DNA from: Rutpela maculata
Lineage: Eukaryota; Arthropoda; Insecta; Coleoptera; Cerambycidae
Direction: 5' to 3'
NCBI GenBank assembly: GCA_936432065.2
Contig: OW386286.2
Location: 24,797,179-24,861,178 of the forward strand
Length of the DNA stretch: 64,000 bases
Shown here piece after piece: positions 1-10,266 of this stretch (its first letter is position 1; every line of letters starts with the position of its first letter). A program made the position numbers and the translations under genes. The notes beneath the pieces were generated by a model. It saw only the letters and a list, made by a program, of their open reading frames with translations. It did no database searches and had not been told where the DNA came from.

Positions 1-34
1 GAGTCAAGTCCAATTGAGATCATAGCCTTAGCAT

Positions 35-514
35 TCACCGCTCCGTATCACTTTTGTTCAATGGCTTAACTGACATGGCCAATTTTAATTTGTCATTTCC
101 GTTGGAAATCAGGTTTTCTGCAATTTTTAAATTGACTTTTTCTTTCTCAAGTTGGCTCTTTAAATCTGTTAATTGCTCGTCCACCTTTCGCTTTTTTGCA
201 GATCGTTCCTTTCTTTTTTGGTTTTCCTGCTCCCGTTTCATTTTTATTCTATCCTGTTCTTCCTCCGCTTTCTTCTTATTTTATAACTCGATTAAATATT
301 TATTTGACGAGTTCTTCGCGTATTCTAGTAATTTCTTGGTAATATTCACTTTATCTATACCGCATTGTAAATCCATTTGATCCTTCACAATCCTAAGCGC
401 AATGATTGTATCTTCAGATAGAGAAGTTCTGGACTCTAACAAAGAGCGATTAATGCTGAAGCCTCTCTCAGAACCTTTTCCATGATGGTGCCCGTCGAGT
501 TGGCCATGGTTCAA
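35..514 (-). pseudogene. hAT-like transposase, C-terminal part, broken
   Basis: Two minus-strand stretches (514-284 and 280-38) lie in the same frame, separated by one in-frame TAA at 281-283. The upstream part carries an ERGFSIN motif followed by a SLSEDTI..LRIVKDQM helix, which resembles the C-terminal dimerisation region of hAT-type transposases and related insect proteins. The downstream part is a Lys/Glu-rich, probably coiled-coil tail. No start codon belongs to it: the frame is open into position 514 without an ATG. The more N-terminal part lies at 1340-1633 on the same strand, cut off by about 825 bp of inserted DNA. In life it would bind and cut transposon ends; here it is dead. Family assignment is from motif memory, not a search. 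Confidence 0.6.
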
Positions 515-516
515 GA

Positions 517-1155
517 TATAAAAATCAGTGAAATTATATCATCGTTACAAAGCCAATTTTTTGTGTGTGTACATATTGTATGTTTAGAATGAATAAAATA
601 AGATCGCCAGAAAGTGTGGGCCATCAGGGGCGCAACCAGAAAGGTCAACGAGGTAAAAAAACGGAGTTATATAACATCATCGTTACAAACTTTTCTAACG
701 TTGAGCATGTTTATTTAAATGTTTTGAACACAGAAAAAAAATCCCAGAAAGAAACTCCCGTCAGTAAGGCTAGCCAGAAAGAAAATGTTTAGGATTTTTT
801 AAGAAAATTGGATTTTTTTTCGCATATTTCATCTCAGAACTCTAAACTCATCATTACAAGTTCTGGCTCCTTTTTAAAACGTAAATATAAGCTCCTTCAA
901 CAATAGAATAGCCTCTCCGTAAAGTTCTTAGTGTCAACAAAAGTACTATAGGCTCTTAAATACAGGAATTTAACACTTTCGGCTAACTTAACTCCGTACC
1001 GTGCCTCAGATGTATTGTATCATTATTACCTTTCTGGCTGCGCCTCCTGACGGCCCACACTTTCTGGCGATCTTATTTTATTCATTCTAAACATAAAATG
1101 TGTACACACAAAAAAAAATGAGCCTTGTAACGATGACATGATTTCACTAATTTTT
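517..1155. repeat. Inverted-repeat block inserted in the hAT-like gene
   Basis: About 125 bp at 517-645 recurs in reverse complement at 1027-1155 with few mismatches; both contain GATCGCCAGAAAGTGTGGG. The arms enclose about 380 bp. The inner ends (CAGGGGCGCAACCAGAAAGG at 625; complement of a similar string ending at 1049) resemble hAT-type termini, but the flanks there are inverted rather than directly repeated, so they are not target duplications. The block separates two pieces of one transposase frame, so it is younger than that element. Short open frames within it are shared by both arms only because the DNA is duplicated. Confidence 0.7.
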
Positions 1156-1339
1156 ATACAGTGTTCGTGACGCTCCTGACAGGAGGTGCCCCGCCAGAAG
1201 TCGATTTTATGAATCGTTATCATCCATTGAACCATAAAAATATCTCAAAGTTCATAAAACGATGAGCTGCCGAAAAAGCCACCTAGTTCCCGCTCTACGA
1301 CTCAGTGATAAACAACAACTCGCTAACTGAACCAGCAGT

Positions 1340-1633
1340 TTATATTTCATTTCGCCCTGATCTTCCCTTATTTCCAACACTGTTCCAAAATTCATCGATT
1401 CCTTTATAGGATTCTCCTTCTTTATACCAATCTTCTGGTATTTCTTCAGTCTGAAAAAGTAGCCATAAGACTTTTATCTTCTCAGCTAAAACATTGGGAT
1501 TGCAATCTTCGACTTTGAGGTCAAATGTATCCTTCAATTTACTTTTCAAGACAAGTCCAAACTTTTGTGCCTATCTGCTTATGGCGTTTTCACTGTCTTC
1601 ATGCAGTCGAAATTTTTCAGATGCTGCAAAACT
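1340..1633 (-). pseudogene. hAT-like transposase, middle part, broken
   Basis: Minus-strand reading from 1633 gives a Lys/Glu-rich stretch, an in-frame TAG at 1571-1573, then about 69 residues with the motif LAEKIKVLWLLFQ and an EFWNSVG end. It lies in the same orientation as, and immediately N-terminal to, the piece at 35-514, as expected if both derive from one gene. The frame has no plausible start and is truncated upstream at a pyrimidine-rich tract. No independent function is expected. Confidence 0.55.
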
Positions 1634-1650
1634 GTGAACGGCAACTTTTC

Positions 1651-1690
1651 TGTCCCCCCCCCATCTCTCTATCTCTGTCTCTCTCTCTTA
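1651..1690. repeat. C-run and (TC)n low-complexity tract
   Basis: A run of about nine C is followed by imperfect TCTC repeats. It abuts the truncated end of the hAT-like relic. Confidence 0.8.
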
Positions 1691-1700
1691 CCCGAGTAAG

Positions 1701-1948
1701 ATACCGATATACAGAAAGTAGATACTTAATTTCATATTAAATAAAAAAAAGCATGAATGACTGGATTTAAATAAATGATTATTTAAGTATTTTCAATATA
1801 TTTATTTTGTTTTAAAATGCCTAATACCTAATTAGTATATTAGCGTGCCCAGATTAGGGCAACAATATACAGAAAGTAGGAAATTTCATAATAAATATTA
1901 GTGTGTAAGTTGTAATTTGCTTAACATACCTAAATAATATTCTCTAAT
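1701..1948 (+). repeat. Dispersed repeat, copy 1 (with 19302-19630)
   Basis: The sequence from ATACAGAAAGTAGATA through GTGCCCAGATTAGGGCAACA to the AATATTCTCTAAT region recurs in the same orientation at 19302-19630. Each copy contains an internal repetition of the ATATACAGAAAGTAG motif (near 1708 and 1864; 19308 and 19547). The second copy holds about 85 bp absent from the first. No coding potential was recognised. Confidence 0.75.
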
Positions 1949-2144
1949 TTTCGTAGTTTATTGAAATTTTAGGATTATTAGGATTTTTAGGGCATTTGGG
2001 ACCCCTGCTATTGTTTATAGTTTATTAGTTTGATATTTTATCTAGTTGTCACGAATGGTGTGGAACATTATCTTAAACAATAACCCAGTTGAGTCATATT
2101 AGGCAGTAGGCGATTCATAAACAATTTCTCAAATAAATTGGTGT

Positions 2145-2451
2145 TCATATCTTGATGAAATCGGCCGATATCTTGACAATGTTTTCTGCGGAAAGCATCA
2201 AACACCCCTTCACGAATCCATCTTTATTGCCCGCATCAACTATTAAAATACGTTTCACTCTGGAGCTGGATGCATTTGGAGATATTTTTAGTGTCATCTG
2301 ACCATACTCCGGATCTAATTCCATGTGTACCAAACCATATCTCATCCATATAAATCGGTCGGCCGTCCTCACGATATTCTCTTATTTTCTGCAAATATTC
2401 CATTTTCCACTCCCTGGTTCTTCTATATTTCATAATATATATTTCGTTCAA
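2145..2451 (-). pseudogene. DDE-type (Tc1/mariner-like) transposase fragment
   Basis: Two overlapping minus-strand frames together carry EWKMEYLQKIREYR, GRPIYMDEIWFG (position of the second catalytic Asp, normally YxDET/W), then, after a frameshift near 2245, KRILIVDAGNKDGFV and a SADF end. This order matches the catalytic core of a common insect DDE_3-type transposase. The first catalytic Asp region and the C-terminal acidic residue are missing. A frameshift plus truncation at both sides make it a pseudogene. The next 100 bp on the minus-strand upstream side are AT-rich with no further homology seen. Confidence 0.6.
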
Positions 2452-2558
2452 CTTTTATACGAAAAACATTTTTGATTGATTGATTGATTTACCAGCGTGC
2501 GGTAAGCATTTCTGCCACTCCCAAGGACTATACAGCTGGGCCTGCTACGTCCACACTG

Positions 2559-3190
2559 GGTTGAACTAGGGTCATTCTTGTTGCCAGCAGTGAGAGCCAC
2601 ATGGCGCATGGTAAAGAAATGTGGGATGGGAGGTGTAGGTATTTGTGAGATGCGTTACCGCATTGTATCGTGAGGGAGCATTTAAGCTCCTTTTTTGTGT
2701 TTTTGGTTCCGGACTTCTGCCTCTTCTGAGTCTTTTTGTGAAATATGTTGCCGCGTTGTGTCGTGATATGGAGTGTTTATGCTCCTCTTTTTGTGTTTCT
2801 GCTTCTTCGAATTTTCTTTTTCTGAGTCTTCTGATTCCTCTGTTTCCGATGCTAGGTTGGCTTTGGGTCATGCTTGTTGTCAGCAGCGAGAGCCACATGA
2901 CGCATGGTAGAGGAGTGGGGGATGGACAGTGTAGGTGCTTGTGAAATGCGTTGCCACATTGTGTTCGTGATATTTAATGTTTATGCTCCTCTGTTTTTTT
3001 GGGTTTTTGCTTCTACATATTTTCTTCTTCTCCTTCTGAATCTTCTGATTCCTCCGTTTCTGATTCTGGTACAATATATCTGTAGGTATTTGTGATATGC
3101 GTGGCCGCGTGCTCCTCTTTTTGTATTTCTGCTTCTACAAACCTTCTTTTTCTTCTGAGTCTTTTGATTTCTCCATTTCTGATTCTGGTA
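2559..3190. repeat. Composite tandem repeat (four degenerate ~100-130 bp units)
   Basis: Four units (about 2645-2738, 2740-2850, 2943-3070, 3095-3190) share GATATGCGT..CCGCGTTGTG, TTTATGCTCCTCTTTTTGTG and CTTCTGAGTCTTCTGATTCC. A further element (CAGTGAGAGCCACATGGCGCATGGTA-type, here in two forms) precedes units 1 and 3, giving a higher-order period of about 298 bp (2559-2652 and 2857-2950). Long open frames on both strands arise from the repeat and show no protein family. Confidence 0.75.
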
Positions 3191-3198
3191 GAGTATAT

Positions 3199-3427
3199 GT
3201 CGTTGCGATTTCTTTGTGGAATTCATTTTTCCCCTCGCTTTTCTTTCCCAGTATGTTTGGTCCTTTCCCAGTTTCTTCATGATCCTCTCGATTGTTGTTT
3301 TCCACGTGTAACATGGTCTCCCTACTTTTAGTTTGATGCTGTTCAGTGTTAGCGCTTTCTTCAGTAGATGTGTTGGGTCCGCTGTATTGATTGGACTTAT
3401 TTGTTGTTGTCTTTGTATATACTCCAC
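3199..3427 (-). pseudogene. Non-LTR retrotransposon C-terminal tail fragment (tentative)
   Basis: The first 76 residues of a minus-strand open frame contain GRPCYTWKTTIERIMKKLGKD and TYWERKAR. This resembles the 'GRPRxTW ... DRxxWR' tail common at the C-terminus of RTE/R1-like LINE polymerases. The frame then runs into the tandem repeat at 2981-3198, where it loses any homology. No RT motifs are present. It may be a 3'-end relic whose flank seeded the tandem array. Confidence 0.4.
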
Positions 3428-3529
3428 TTCACTATGATTTATTACTTCCTTTTGAAAAAAAATTGAAATGCCTTCAAAAAAGATAAAAAACTATGAAATA
3501 AAATTTCACCGTCGCGCGTCACTCAGGTA

Positions 3530-3555
3530 ATTACCTAATATCGATATTAGGTAAT
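3530..3555. repeat. Perfect 26-bp palindrome
   Basis: ATTACCTAATATC joined to its exact reverse complement GATATTAGGTAAT. It lies beside AAATTTCACCGTCGCG; a similar combination, AAATTTCACGGGTGTAATTACCTAATATTAA in parts, occurs at 55333-55370, suggesting a shared element end. Confidence 0.85.
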
Positions 3556-3600
3556 AAGGTTCAATTAAATGGTCGACGCGATGGTGATATTTTATTTTAT

Positions 3601-3812
3601 CCTTTTTAATGATGTACCTGAAGTTCTGAACGTTCACTTGAACTAATTTCATGTGACAATTTCCAGTTAATCGACTTAGGCGTACAATTTTTCTGATAAT
3701 ATTACCAGAAAAATGGTACGCCTCAGTCAATTAGTAGTTTTTATTAATTTTTCCTTCTTATATGAAATTCGTTCAAGTGAACGTTCGAAACTTCAGGTAT
3801 ATTTTTAATGGC
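3601..3812. repeat. Foldback/hairpin element, ~210 bp
   Basis: The arms 3601-3652 and 3758-3812 are inverted copies (AACGTTCACTTGAACTA against TTCGTTCAAGTGAACGTT). The inner part 3664-3727 folds back again around TTTTCTGATAATATTACCAG. The whole reads as one imperfect hairpin, MITE-like. No target duplication was identified. Confidence 0.75.
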
Positions 3813-3860
3813 CTCTTTATTTAGCTTCTACACAGTAAACTACTAGTCGAGACTTTTTAA

Positions 3861-4300
3861 GCTTTATCAATCTCGAGGTGTCCCTTGGCAACGAAGGAGG
3901 ATTTACTGCGTTCTCTGGCTCAGTATAAAACATACAAAGATAGATCAGTTATGATGGCAGCGCGATCTTTGATACATCTGTTTAGAGCTATTAGGCCTGA
4001 CCCATTACATAAAAAGGACAGGGGGCGCCCTACTGAAGCCACAGAAGAAAAAGAAAGCTTAGACTATGGAAAAGTTGCTGCTAAAAACTATGTGCCCGGT
4101 GCAGAAGTACTTCTTAATCATGAAAAATCTGAAATTGAAATTGATTCAGAATATGGAACTGACGACGAATAATGGATCGATTTTGAACATTCTGGTGATA
4201 ATGTTGACAATAACTGTAGTGATGGTTTATTGGAAGATTCTGAATAAGTTGACACGATTGAGGAATCTGACACGGGAAGCGAAAGAAAAATTACAAAATT
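3861..4300 (+). pseudogene. SDAD1: SDA1/SDAD1 homologue, truncated pseudogene
   Basis: SDA1 (SDAD1) is a conserved nucleolar protein needed for 60S ribosomal subunit maturation and export. The plus-strand frame from 3867 reads RCPLATKEDLL, SLAQYKTYKDRSVMMAARSL, LIHLFRAIRP, HKKDRGRPTEA, DYGKVAAKNYVPGAEVLL, then acidic residues. It parallels the mid-to-C-terminal region of eukaryotic SDA1 (RCPLAM, LAQYKTHKDK, LIHLFRTLNP, GKPTEA, DYIPGAEVL, EWIDV). A TAA follows DDE at about 4170; the same frame continues with WIDFEHSGD, meets another TAA after LLEDSE, then VDTIEESD before homology ends near 4300. Upstream there is an immediate TAA at 3858. No introns interrupt it, so a processed copy is likely, but a single exon fragment cannot be excluded. 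Confidence 0.85.
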
Positions 4301-5559
4301 ATATTACCACTGGCGACTGCGCCAAATTTTCCACTAAAAAAACCTTATTTTCAATTTTTGCTCACCTTTTACTAAATGTAACTTGAGAAATTGATATTAA
4401 TCTCTTAAGCTAAATCTGAACAATGTTTGGTCAAATATAAAAAAAATTTAAAAAAAAACATACATACGAAGATACGGGGCAAATTGAGAACCTCCTCCTT
4501 GTTTTAAAATGAAGTCCGTTAAAACTTAAAAACCTATTTTCTTAATCACACTGATAATTTTTTTTATTGGTTCTTTCCTTTCTCCACTGCCCTGAACGAG
4601 ACACTGAATTTGTGCAATGTAAAACGGACTTTTAGTTGAAGATTCGGGACTGCAATAAAATTGTGTACCTGTTCAAAATGAATTGACCTCTTTTGACTTT
4701 AATAAAACTATCAAAAACAGAGTTTTCTGAAAACCCACTTCATGGCTACAAAAAGAAGTGATTCAAGATGTAGGTATGCTTTTGGAGGACAGAATATTTA
4801 CCAACGTAATATTTTGTCGAACTCCCCTATACATTTCCTTAAATATATAAGGAATAAAAAAACCAGACTGCAACCAACAGTTATTCTTCGGACTAATGCC
4901 CCGTCGAGCGCTGGATTACAAATTACAAGCCTGGCCGCGTTAAGTGCAATAACTATGTAATGCCACAAAACGTTAATGCTTCGATTGCAACAAACACCAG
5001 CCGAAAGACTTATTCCTACTCAAAGAAGCACTCGTGTTTCGAGCTGCTGGCTCTTGTCAGTGCAAGGCAGGTGCGGAATATAAACGTCACTTTTGACATT
5101 TCGTTTATTTAGTAGAAATTAAATTATTTTAACTGAAGTGTAATTAATACGATCGTGCAAAAAACAGCATAAGCATCGCGAACTTTAAAGGTTGTACCGG
5201 TCTCCAAAATTGGTTGCTTGGCTATCGCTACAGCTATCCAAACATTACCATCGATCGGTAAACGTCCCTTACCGTTCTTGATACTGAATATACCACAAAG
5301 TGGGGCGTAAGCCCACAATGAAATTTTTTCAAATACTTGATAGATTCGGCATTTACTTGGTGAAAATTCATGTCACTACTGTTACGTTTAACAAATAAAA
5401 CACTGTACTATTTTTTTTTTACATTTTCACTAATATATTATGTTAGCATGCCAACTGTTTCGCTAAATATTCGATTCTTCAGATGTGAGTAAAAGACTTA
5501 CAACTAAAACTAGTAAAATAAATAAATGTTTATGACCTGAGAAATAATTTATTATATGA
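4301..5559. other. No recognised feature
   Basis: AT-rich sequence with poly-A/T runs. A 72-residue frame at 4742-4960 (+) and a 64-residue frame at 5124-5318 (-) show no family resemblance that I can defend. Confidence 0.5.
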
Positions 5560-5699
5560 CATAACTTAAAATGATAATTTATTACTAGGAAATGGTTTTA
5601 GTTTATAAGAGGTGAATTATTTATATCTGCTTGATAGTTAAGTAAAATATTCTAAGTTCTCACAAGCAACGTGAGTTTTGGTCCTTTACTAGCCATATG

Positions 5700-6173
5700 A
5701 AGGATATCAAAACTATTGTTGAGTGTTTATCTCATAATAAATGGTTAGCAAATTCCGACGTATTTTCAGTATTATTTTTATATTCTTCTATACGTTTTTT
5801 AATTTCTCTATCTGCTTGTCCAACATATATCTTGGCGCAAGTTCCACAAGTAAGCTTCTATACTCCCGACATATCTTATTTTTATTGTTATCTTTATTGT
5901 TTTTAATATATGAACTAGAGATAGTGTTAGTCTTATAAGCCATATTCAGACCTTGCTTCTTTAAAAACAATGTGATTTTGTCAAATGGCTCTCCAAAGTA
6001 GGTTAAAGACCTAAATTATGAATCATTATCTTTCCGAATTGGGACATAGCTTTAATAGTATTATTATGCCGTTTTTTGTGTAATATGTTATTTAAGGAAA
6101 CATGGAAACCATCGTTTGTGACGATTTGTTTAATAATGTTTAGTTTTTTGTTAAAATCTGATAAAGAAATGCC
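5700..6173 (-). pseudogene. Penelope-like element remnant: RT tail plus GIY-YIG endonuclease
   Basis: On the minus strand from 6173 the frame reads GISLSDFNKKLNIIKQIVTN..SLNNILHKK, the connector typical after the RT of Penelope-like retroelements. After a frameshift come YFGEPFDKITLFLKKQGLNM and AYKTNTISS. After another frameshift comes the GIY-YIG nuclease module: SGV-stop-KLTCGTCAKIYVGQ, then REIKKRIEEYKNN, then SEFANHLL-stop-DKHS. The Cys pair and the YVGQ core are kept, while the usual Y of 'GxYKL' is a stop. At least two stops and two shifts make it inactive. The RT catalytic domain itself is not visible upstream, and weaker similarity may continue to about 5560. Confidence 0.8.
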
Positions 6174-6860
6174 TAATAATTTATGAACTCTGCGTCTTCA
6201 TTAGAATTTTGAAAAACACACATTTTCCTACCATAAAAATTAATGAAAGGTGCTTTGAATACACTAAAAATGAGTTTGTTAGGATTATACTTTTATCACA
6301 ATTTTAATTAGAATTTCAATATTGTGGTCTTGCGCAGTTATGGTGAAAATCATTTACATATAATATAGAAAGTTAGAGTTCTAGAACTGATCCCTGAAAT
6401 ACACACATTACTTTCATTTGAAAAGTGGGTACCTACCAATCCTTAAAGTATATTTCAAATATATTAAGTGATGAATAAATTATTTTATTTAAAGATTGTA
6501 TGTACTTATTTGTCTCAAACGGCATTTTATATATTTCATAGATTTTCGAGAAATGTTACTAATATGATAATTTCTCTCTTTATACTACATTTTTTAGAAA
6601 GATACTACCTCTACATTCATAATTTCGTTTGGACACTTAACCTTAGGATTAACCTCTGTAATGAGGAAAATTCAATGAAGCAAATAATGCAATTATAATT
6701 ATTCCATTTTATCGAGGCTCATCTGGTATTAGCACAAAACATTATGGAGATATCGTATAATAGTGCAGTTAATATACTGTAAATTACTTTATTGCCAATA
6801 TTTAGCATTTTAGAATCTATAAATATTTAAGTGATTTATTGTAAGAAAAAAATTACATTG
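6174..6860. other. AT-rich, no recognised feature
   Basis: No repeat partner, palindrome or protein similarity was found. The first 80 bp may be decayed upstream Penelope-like sequence. Confidence 0.4.
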
Positions 6861-6950
6861 TACAAGGTGATCCAATTAACGCATTTTCGAAAAAACGTTT
6901 CAAACAAAAGTTGTGTTTTCGAGGGGGAAACGAAACAGCATTATTTATTT

Positions 6951-7622
6951 TACTTCCACATCCAGCGGAAGTTTAGTAACGACAAAAAAAAAATTAAATT
7001 TTTATTGTTCAGATAGGGTAGAATGTCATGAAACGTCGAGATTTTAAGTTTGAGAGAAAAAAAATTCTGTCTGCCTGTCGGTCTGTCTGCATTTTTTTTG
7101 TGCGCACGATTACTCCGGAACCGTTTAAGATATTGACTTGAAATTTGGTACACGTATGTATTTTAACGAGATCTGGAACCAGATTACATTTTCATCTTAT
7201 TCCGTCGAAGAGTTGGGAGGTGAATTGGGGTAAATGGGGGGGTAAATAGGTAAATCAAGTAGGTGAGAGTCCATAAAATTGGTATTTAGTATATACAAGA
7301 GAAGATAAGGTCTCAAAAATTTTGTTGGTATTAGCCACCCCCACCCGATTATTAAATGGGATGAAAAGAAATTGTGATTTAATGTGTGCACAAGAACCAA
7401 AAACCTCAAAATATTTTTTTCCTTATTCACCCCCACTACCTATCACCACCCCCACCCCACTACCGATGTGGGATATCGTTTTATGGGCTTTTGGGGTAGA
7501 CGATTTCAAATATTATATTGTTAAAGTTCTATAAACAATTATTTCCGCATACAACATTTTTTCGTTGTGGTAGCAAATCTGGATGTGGAAGTAGTGATTC
7601 CTTGGGCAGCGGTTTTTTATTT
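6951..7622 (+). mobile_element. 'ACTTCCACATCC' element, copy 1
   Basis: The element starts TTTACTTCCACATCC; near its other end is GGATGTGGAAGTAGTGATT followed by GGGCAGCGGTTTTTT. A full inverted copy lies at 52228-52910 and a truncated copy at 33166-33900. Conserved internal landmarks are a CTGTC/CTGTCTGTC-rich stretch, GTGCGCACGATTAC, GAAATTTGGTACACGTATG, and G/C-skewed 'CCACCCCCACCC' tracts. It has no coding capacity. Superfamily is unclear: ends share a 12-bp inverted motif but no clear target duplication was seen. Confidence 0.75.
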
Positions 7623-8162
7623 GGGGGGGGATGTTTTCAAGGTCATTTCAAGGACAACAAAAAATGGTATTTTTTATCACGGTACCTTATCCCATGATAC
7701 AAAAAACAAGCAACTCTTGTCCCAATCATTTTTTGTGTCACTTTATCTTGCAAGAGATACCCAGGAAGTAAAGAAAAAATCAAAACAAAAAGAAGGGATG
7801 CGCCTCGATGGCTCATCCCAAACCCTGAAAGAAGTGTAATAAATGCCTATAAATGTGTGTTTTTCGTTAACATATAGCATGACCTAGATATTAACATTTT
7901 TTTACCCGTTTAAAGCATTTTAGAAAAAAATTCTTTAATTTTGAATTCAAACTCGTAATCAGCGACTCTAAAAATATGTATATATCCAGTTTCAAAAATA
8001 AATCAGCAATATTTTTCCAAATACACAATTTTTCGATTAGGGGTTTCAGCTAATGTCGAGACCATGTTGAATGAAGTTGAAGATGATACATGATACAATG
8101 AACAAGATTTATTTATAGAGACACAGAATAAGGAATATATAATATATACATTTCTCTAAAAG

Positions 8163-9425
8163 AGAACTTCATTTTAAGGAACGATTATCAGATCTTTTAC
8201 ATCAGAATGTGTTACTGTCTCCTGTTCAACATGATTTCACTGCAAACAAACGCACGGAGTATGCATTGTGTGATTTTCATCACAAAATCATTAAAGCTCT
8301 AGACAACAAGGAATCAGTCGTTGGTCTTTTCGTAGATTTCTCACGAGCTTTTGATTTGGTAGACCATCAGCTGCTTAAGGCCAAACTAGCAAGATACGAT
8401 ATTCGAGGAACTGCTTTACAAATATTTTCCTACTATATAAACAGCAGGACACAAATTGTAAAAATGGCCAGTGGAGTTGAAAGTAATATTTGTGATATTA
8501 AACAAGGAGTTCCACAGGGGTCAATTTTGGGACCACTTTTATCCATAATATTTGCTAACGATGTGGTTAGTCATCTACAAAAAATACCAAATGTTCATGT
8601 GATCTATTATACTGATGATACAAACATTCTAGTTAACGGCAACAACCTAACCGGAACAAAAGAAACCACTGAAAGGGTTTATCAAGATATCATACATTAG
8701 TCTCAAAATAATAACCTAACTCTAACTCTAGATAAAACAAAAACAGTTTCAATACAATTTTCTTTGAATAATAATTACGAGAACCTAAAACTTTTAGTAA
8801 TGGTACTGACTGGGAAATAGAAACTTGTGTGATAGTATACTCTTAGGTGTTACTTTTGATAAACACTTACAATGGACTCAACATATCGAAAAATTATGTA
8901 TAAAGCTGAGAACAAGTTGTTATGCTCTAAAATTTATGTCTAATCATTGTAGCCAGGAAATTCTTAAAGTACTATTTTATGCCAATTTTCATTCGCATCT
9001 TAGGTACGGAATTGTAAACTGGGGCAATAGTTGTAATGTGACTAGGGTATTTTTATTACAGAAATATGCAATTCGTATTTTATTAAATTTAAATTACAGA
9101 GAGAGTTACCGTGATGCCTTTAAAAATTTAAAACTTTTGACAGTTGCTGGTCTATACATTCTTAAGGCGTGCTCATATGTTCATAAACATAACTCAATCT
9201 TTTTAAGAAATCAAGTGAGTCATTTACATAACACTAGAGCAAAAAATTTTCTACTCCTGACTCTCATAGAACTGCAGGGTACCAGATAAGTTTTCTTTAC
9301 CAAGGGTGTAAGCTTTATAATTCGTTAGATGAAGATGTTAGGTCTTCGGGTAGCATACATATTTTCAAATATAAATTAAAAAAAATATTACTAGACAAAA
9401 ATTGCCACAGGATAAATGAATTTTT
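8163..9425 (+). pseudogene. Non-LTR retrotransposon (CR1/Jockey-type) RT, 5'-truncated
   Basis: Encodes the palm and thumb of a LINE reverse transcriptase that would copy element RNA at the target site. Visible in order: QHDFTANKRTEYALCDF, GLFVDFSRAFDLVDHQLL (motif A, catalytic Asp), GVPQGSILGPLLSIIF (motif B), IYYTDDTNILV (motif C, YTDD for the usual YADD). After a TAG at 8698-8700 and a frameshift near 8800 follow LLGVTFDKHLQWTQHI, YALKFMSNHC, RYGIVNWGNS, LLQKYAIRIL and, in a shifted frame after 9260, HRTAGYQ..FLYQGCKLYN and a terminal EFL-stop at about 9428. Endonuclease and ORF1 are missing. The 3' UTR runs into (ATT)n. A typical dead-on-arrival 5'-truncated copy with later mutations. Confidence 0.9.
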
Positions 9426-9615
9426 GTAATTTAATATATTTGTTTAATATGACTAACTACAAGATGTCTTGTATATTCATCTGTTTTATGTATTTCATTG
9501 TATTGTCTTTTTTCTGTTAGCAGTTTGTTAATTTTTCTTGCGACGTTTTCTACATTGATTTTATTGTATACTTTTATTTGTATATAATTTTTTTGCAGTA
9601 GAGGAATAATGACCA

Positions 9616-9616
<1 letters not shown>

Positions 9617-9670
<54 letters not shown>
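9617..9670. repeat. (ATT)n microsatellite
   Basis: About 18 uninterrupted ATT units at the 3' end of the LINE UTR. Such simple-repeat tails are usual for CR1/L2/Jockey-type LINEs. Confidence 0.95.
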
Positions 9671-9672
<2 letters not shown>

Positions 9673-10266
9673 TTCTCGGATTATTCCCATTACAATTTGT
9701 AATTTTTTATTAAAAAGCGATTTTAATAAGCCAAATACTGATATTTATTGCCATGTGGAGATAAATAACACTTCGAACTTTTGAATGCACTCGTACCCCC
9801 TCATTAATTATTTATATCCGTAGCATGGCAAAAAGCTCTGTTAATGTAATTAACAGATGTGTCTGAATTATACAACGTATTGTAGAATAATATGAAAATA
9901 CCATTAATATGCCGGTTTTAATGCTATGACAGTAATAATAATTAATTATTTTGGTAGCACTTAGTAGTTCAAGTGGCACTTAAAATACTCGTAGTAAACA
10001 ACAGAATAAAAAGTGTTTACGTAGACGACCGTCACCTGAGGGCACAAAAGTAATTTGAATTTGTAAATAATTATTTTTATTATCCGACAGTTAAAATATT
10101 AGATTTTTTATCATTAAAACTATTGGTAATAGTAATAAAACTGTAAATAAAAGAATTGAATATCAAATATAAATAAAAATGAATATTCTTCTAAAAATAC
10201 GTTTGAAATCACAACATACAGAGTGATATATTTTTGTGGAATTAAGGGTAAAACCTTTATAATATT
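9671..10266. other. AT-rich flank, no recognised feature
   Basis: Only short hairpins (for example CTGTTAATGTAATTAACAG near 9838) are visible. Confidence 0.5.

Noticed and set aside
625..1049. A separate hAT element with TIR CAGGGGCGCA
   Set aside because: The 8-bp flanks are inverted, not directly repeated, so these ends are part of a larger inverted repeat.
2981..3427. 148-residue minus-strand frame as a single gene
   Set aside because: Its first half resembles a LINE tail, but its second half is the tandem repeat read through; not one protein.
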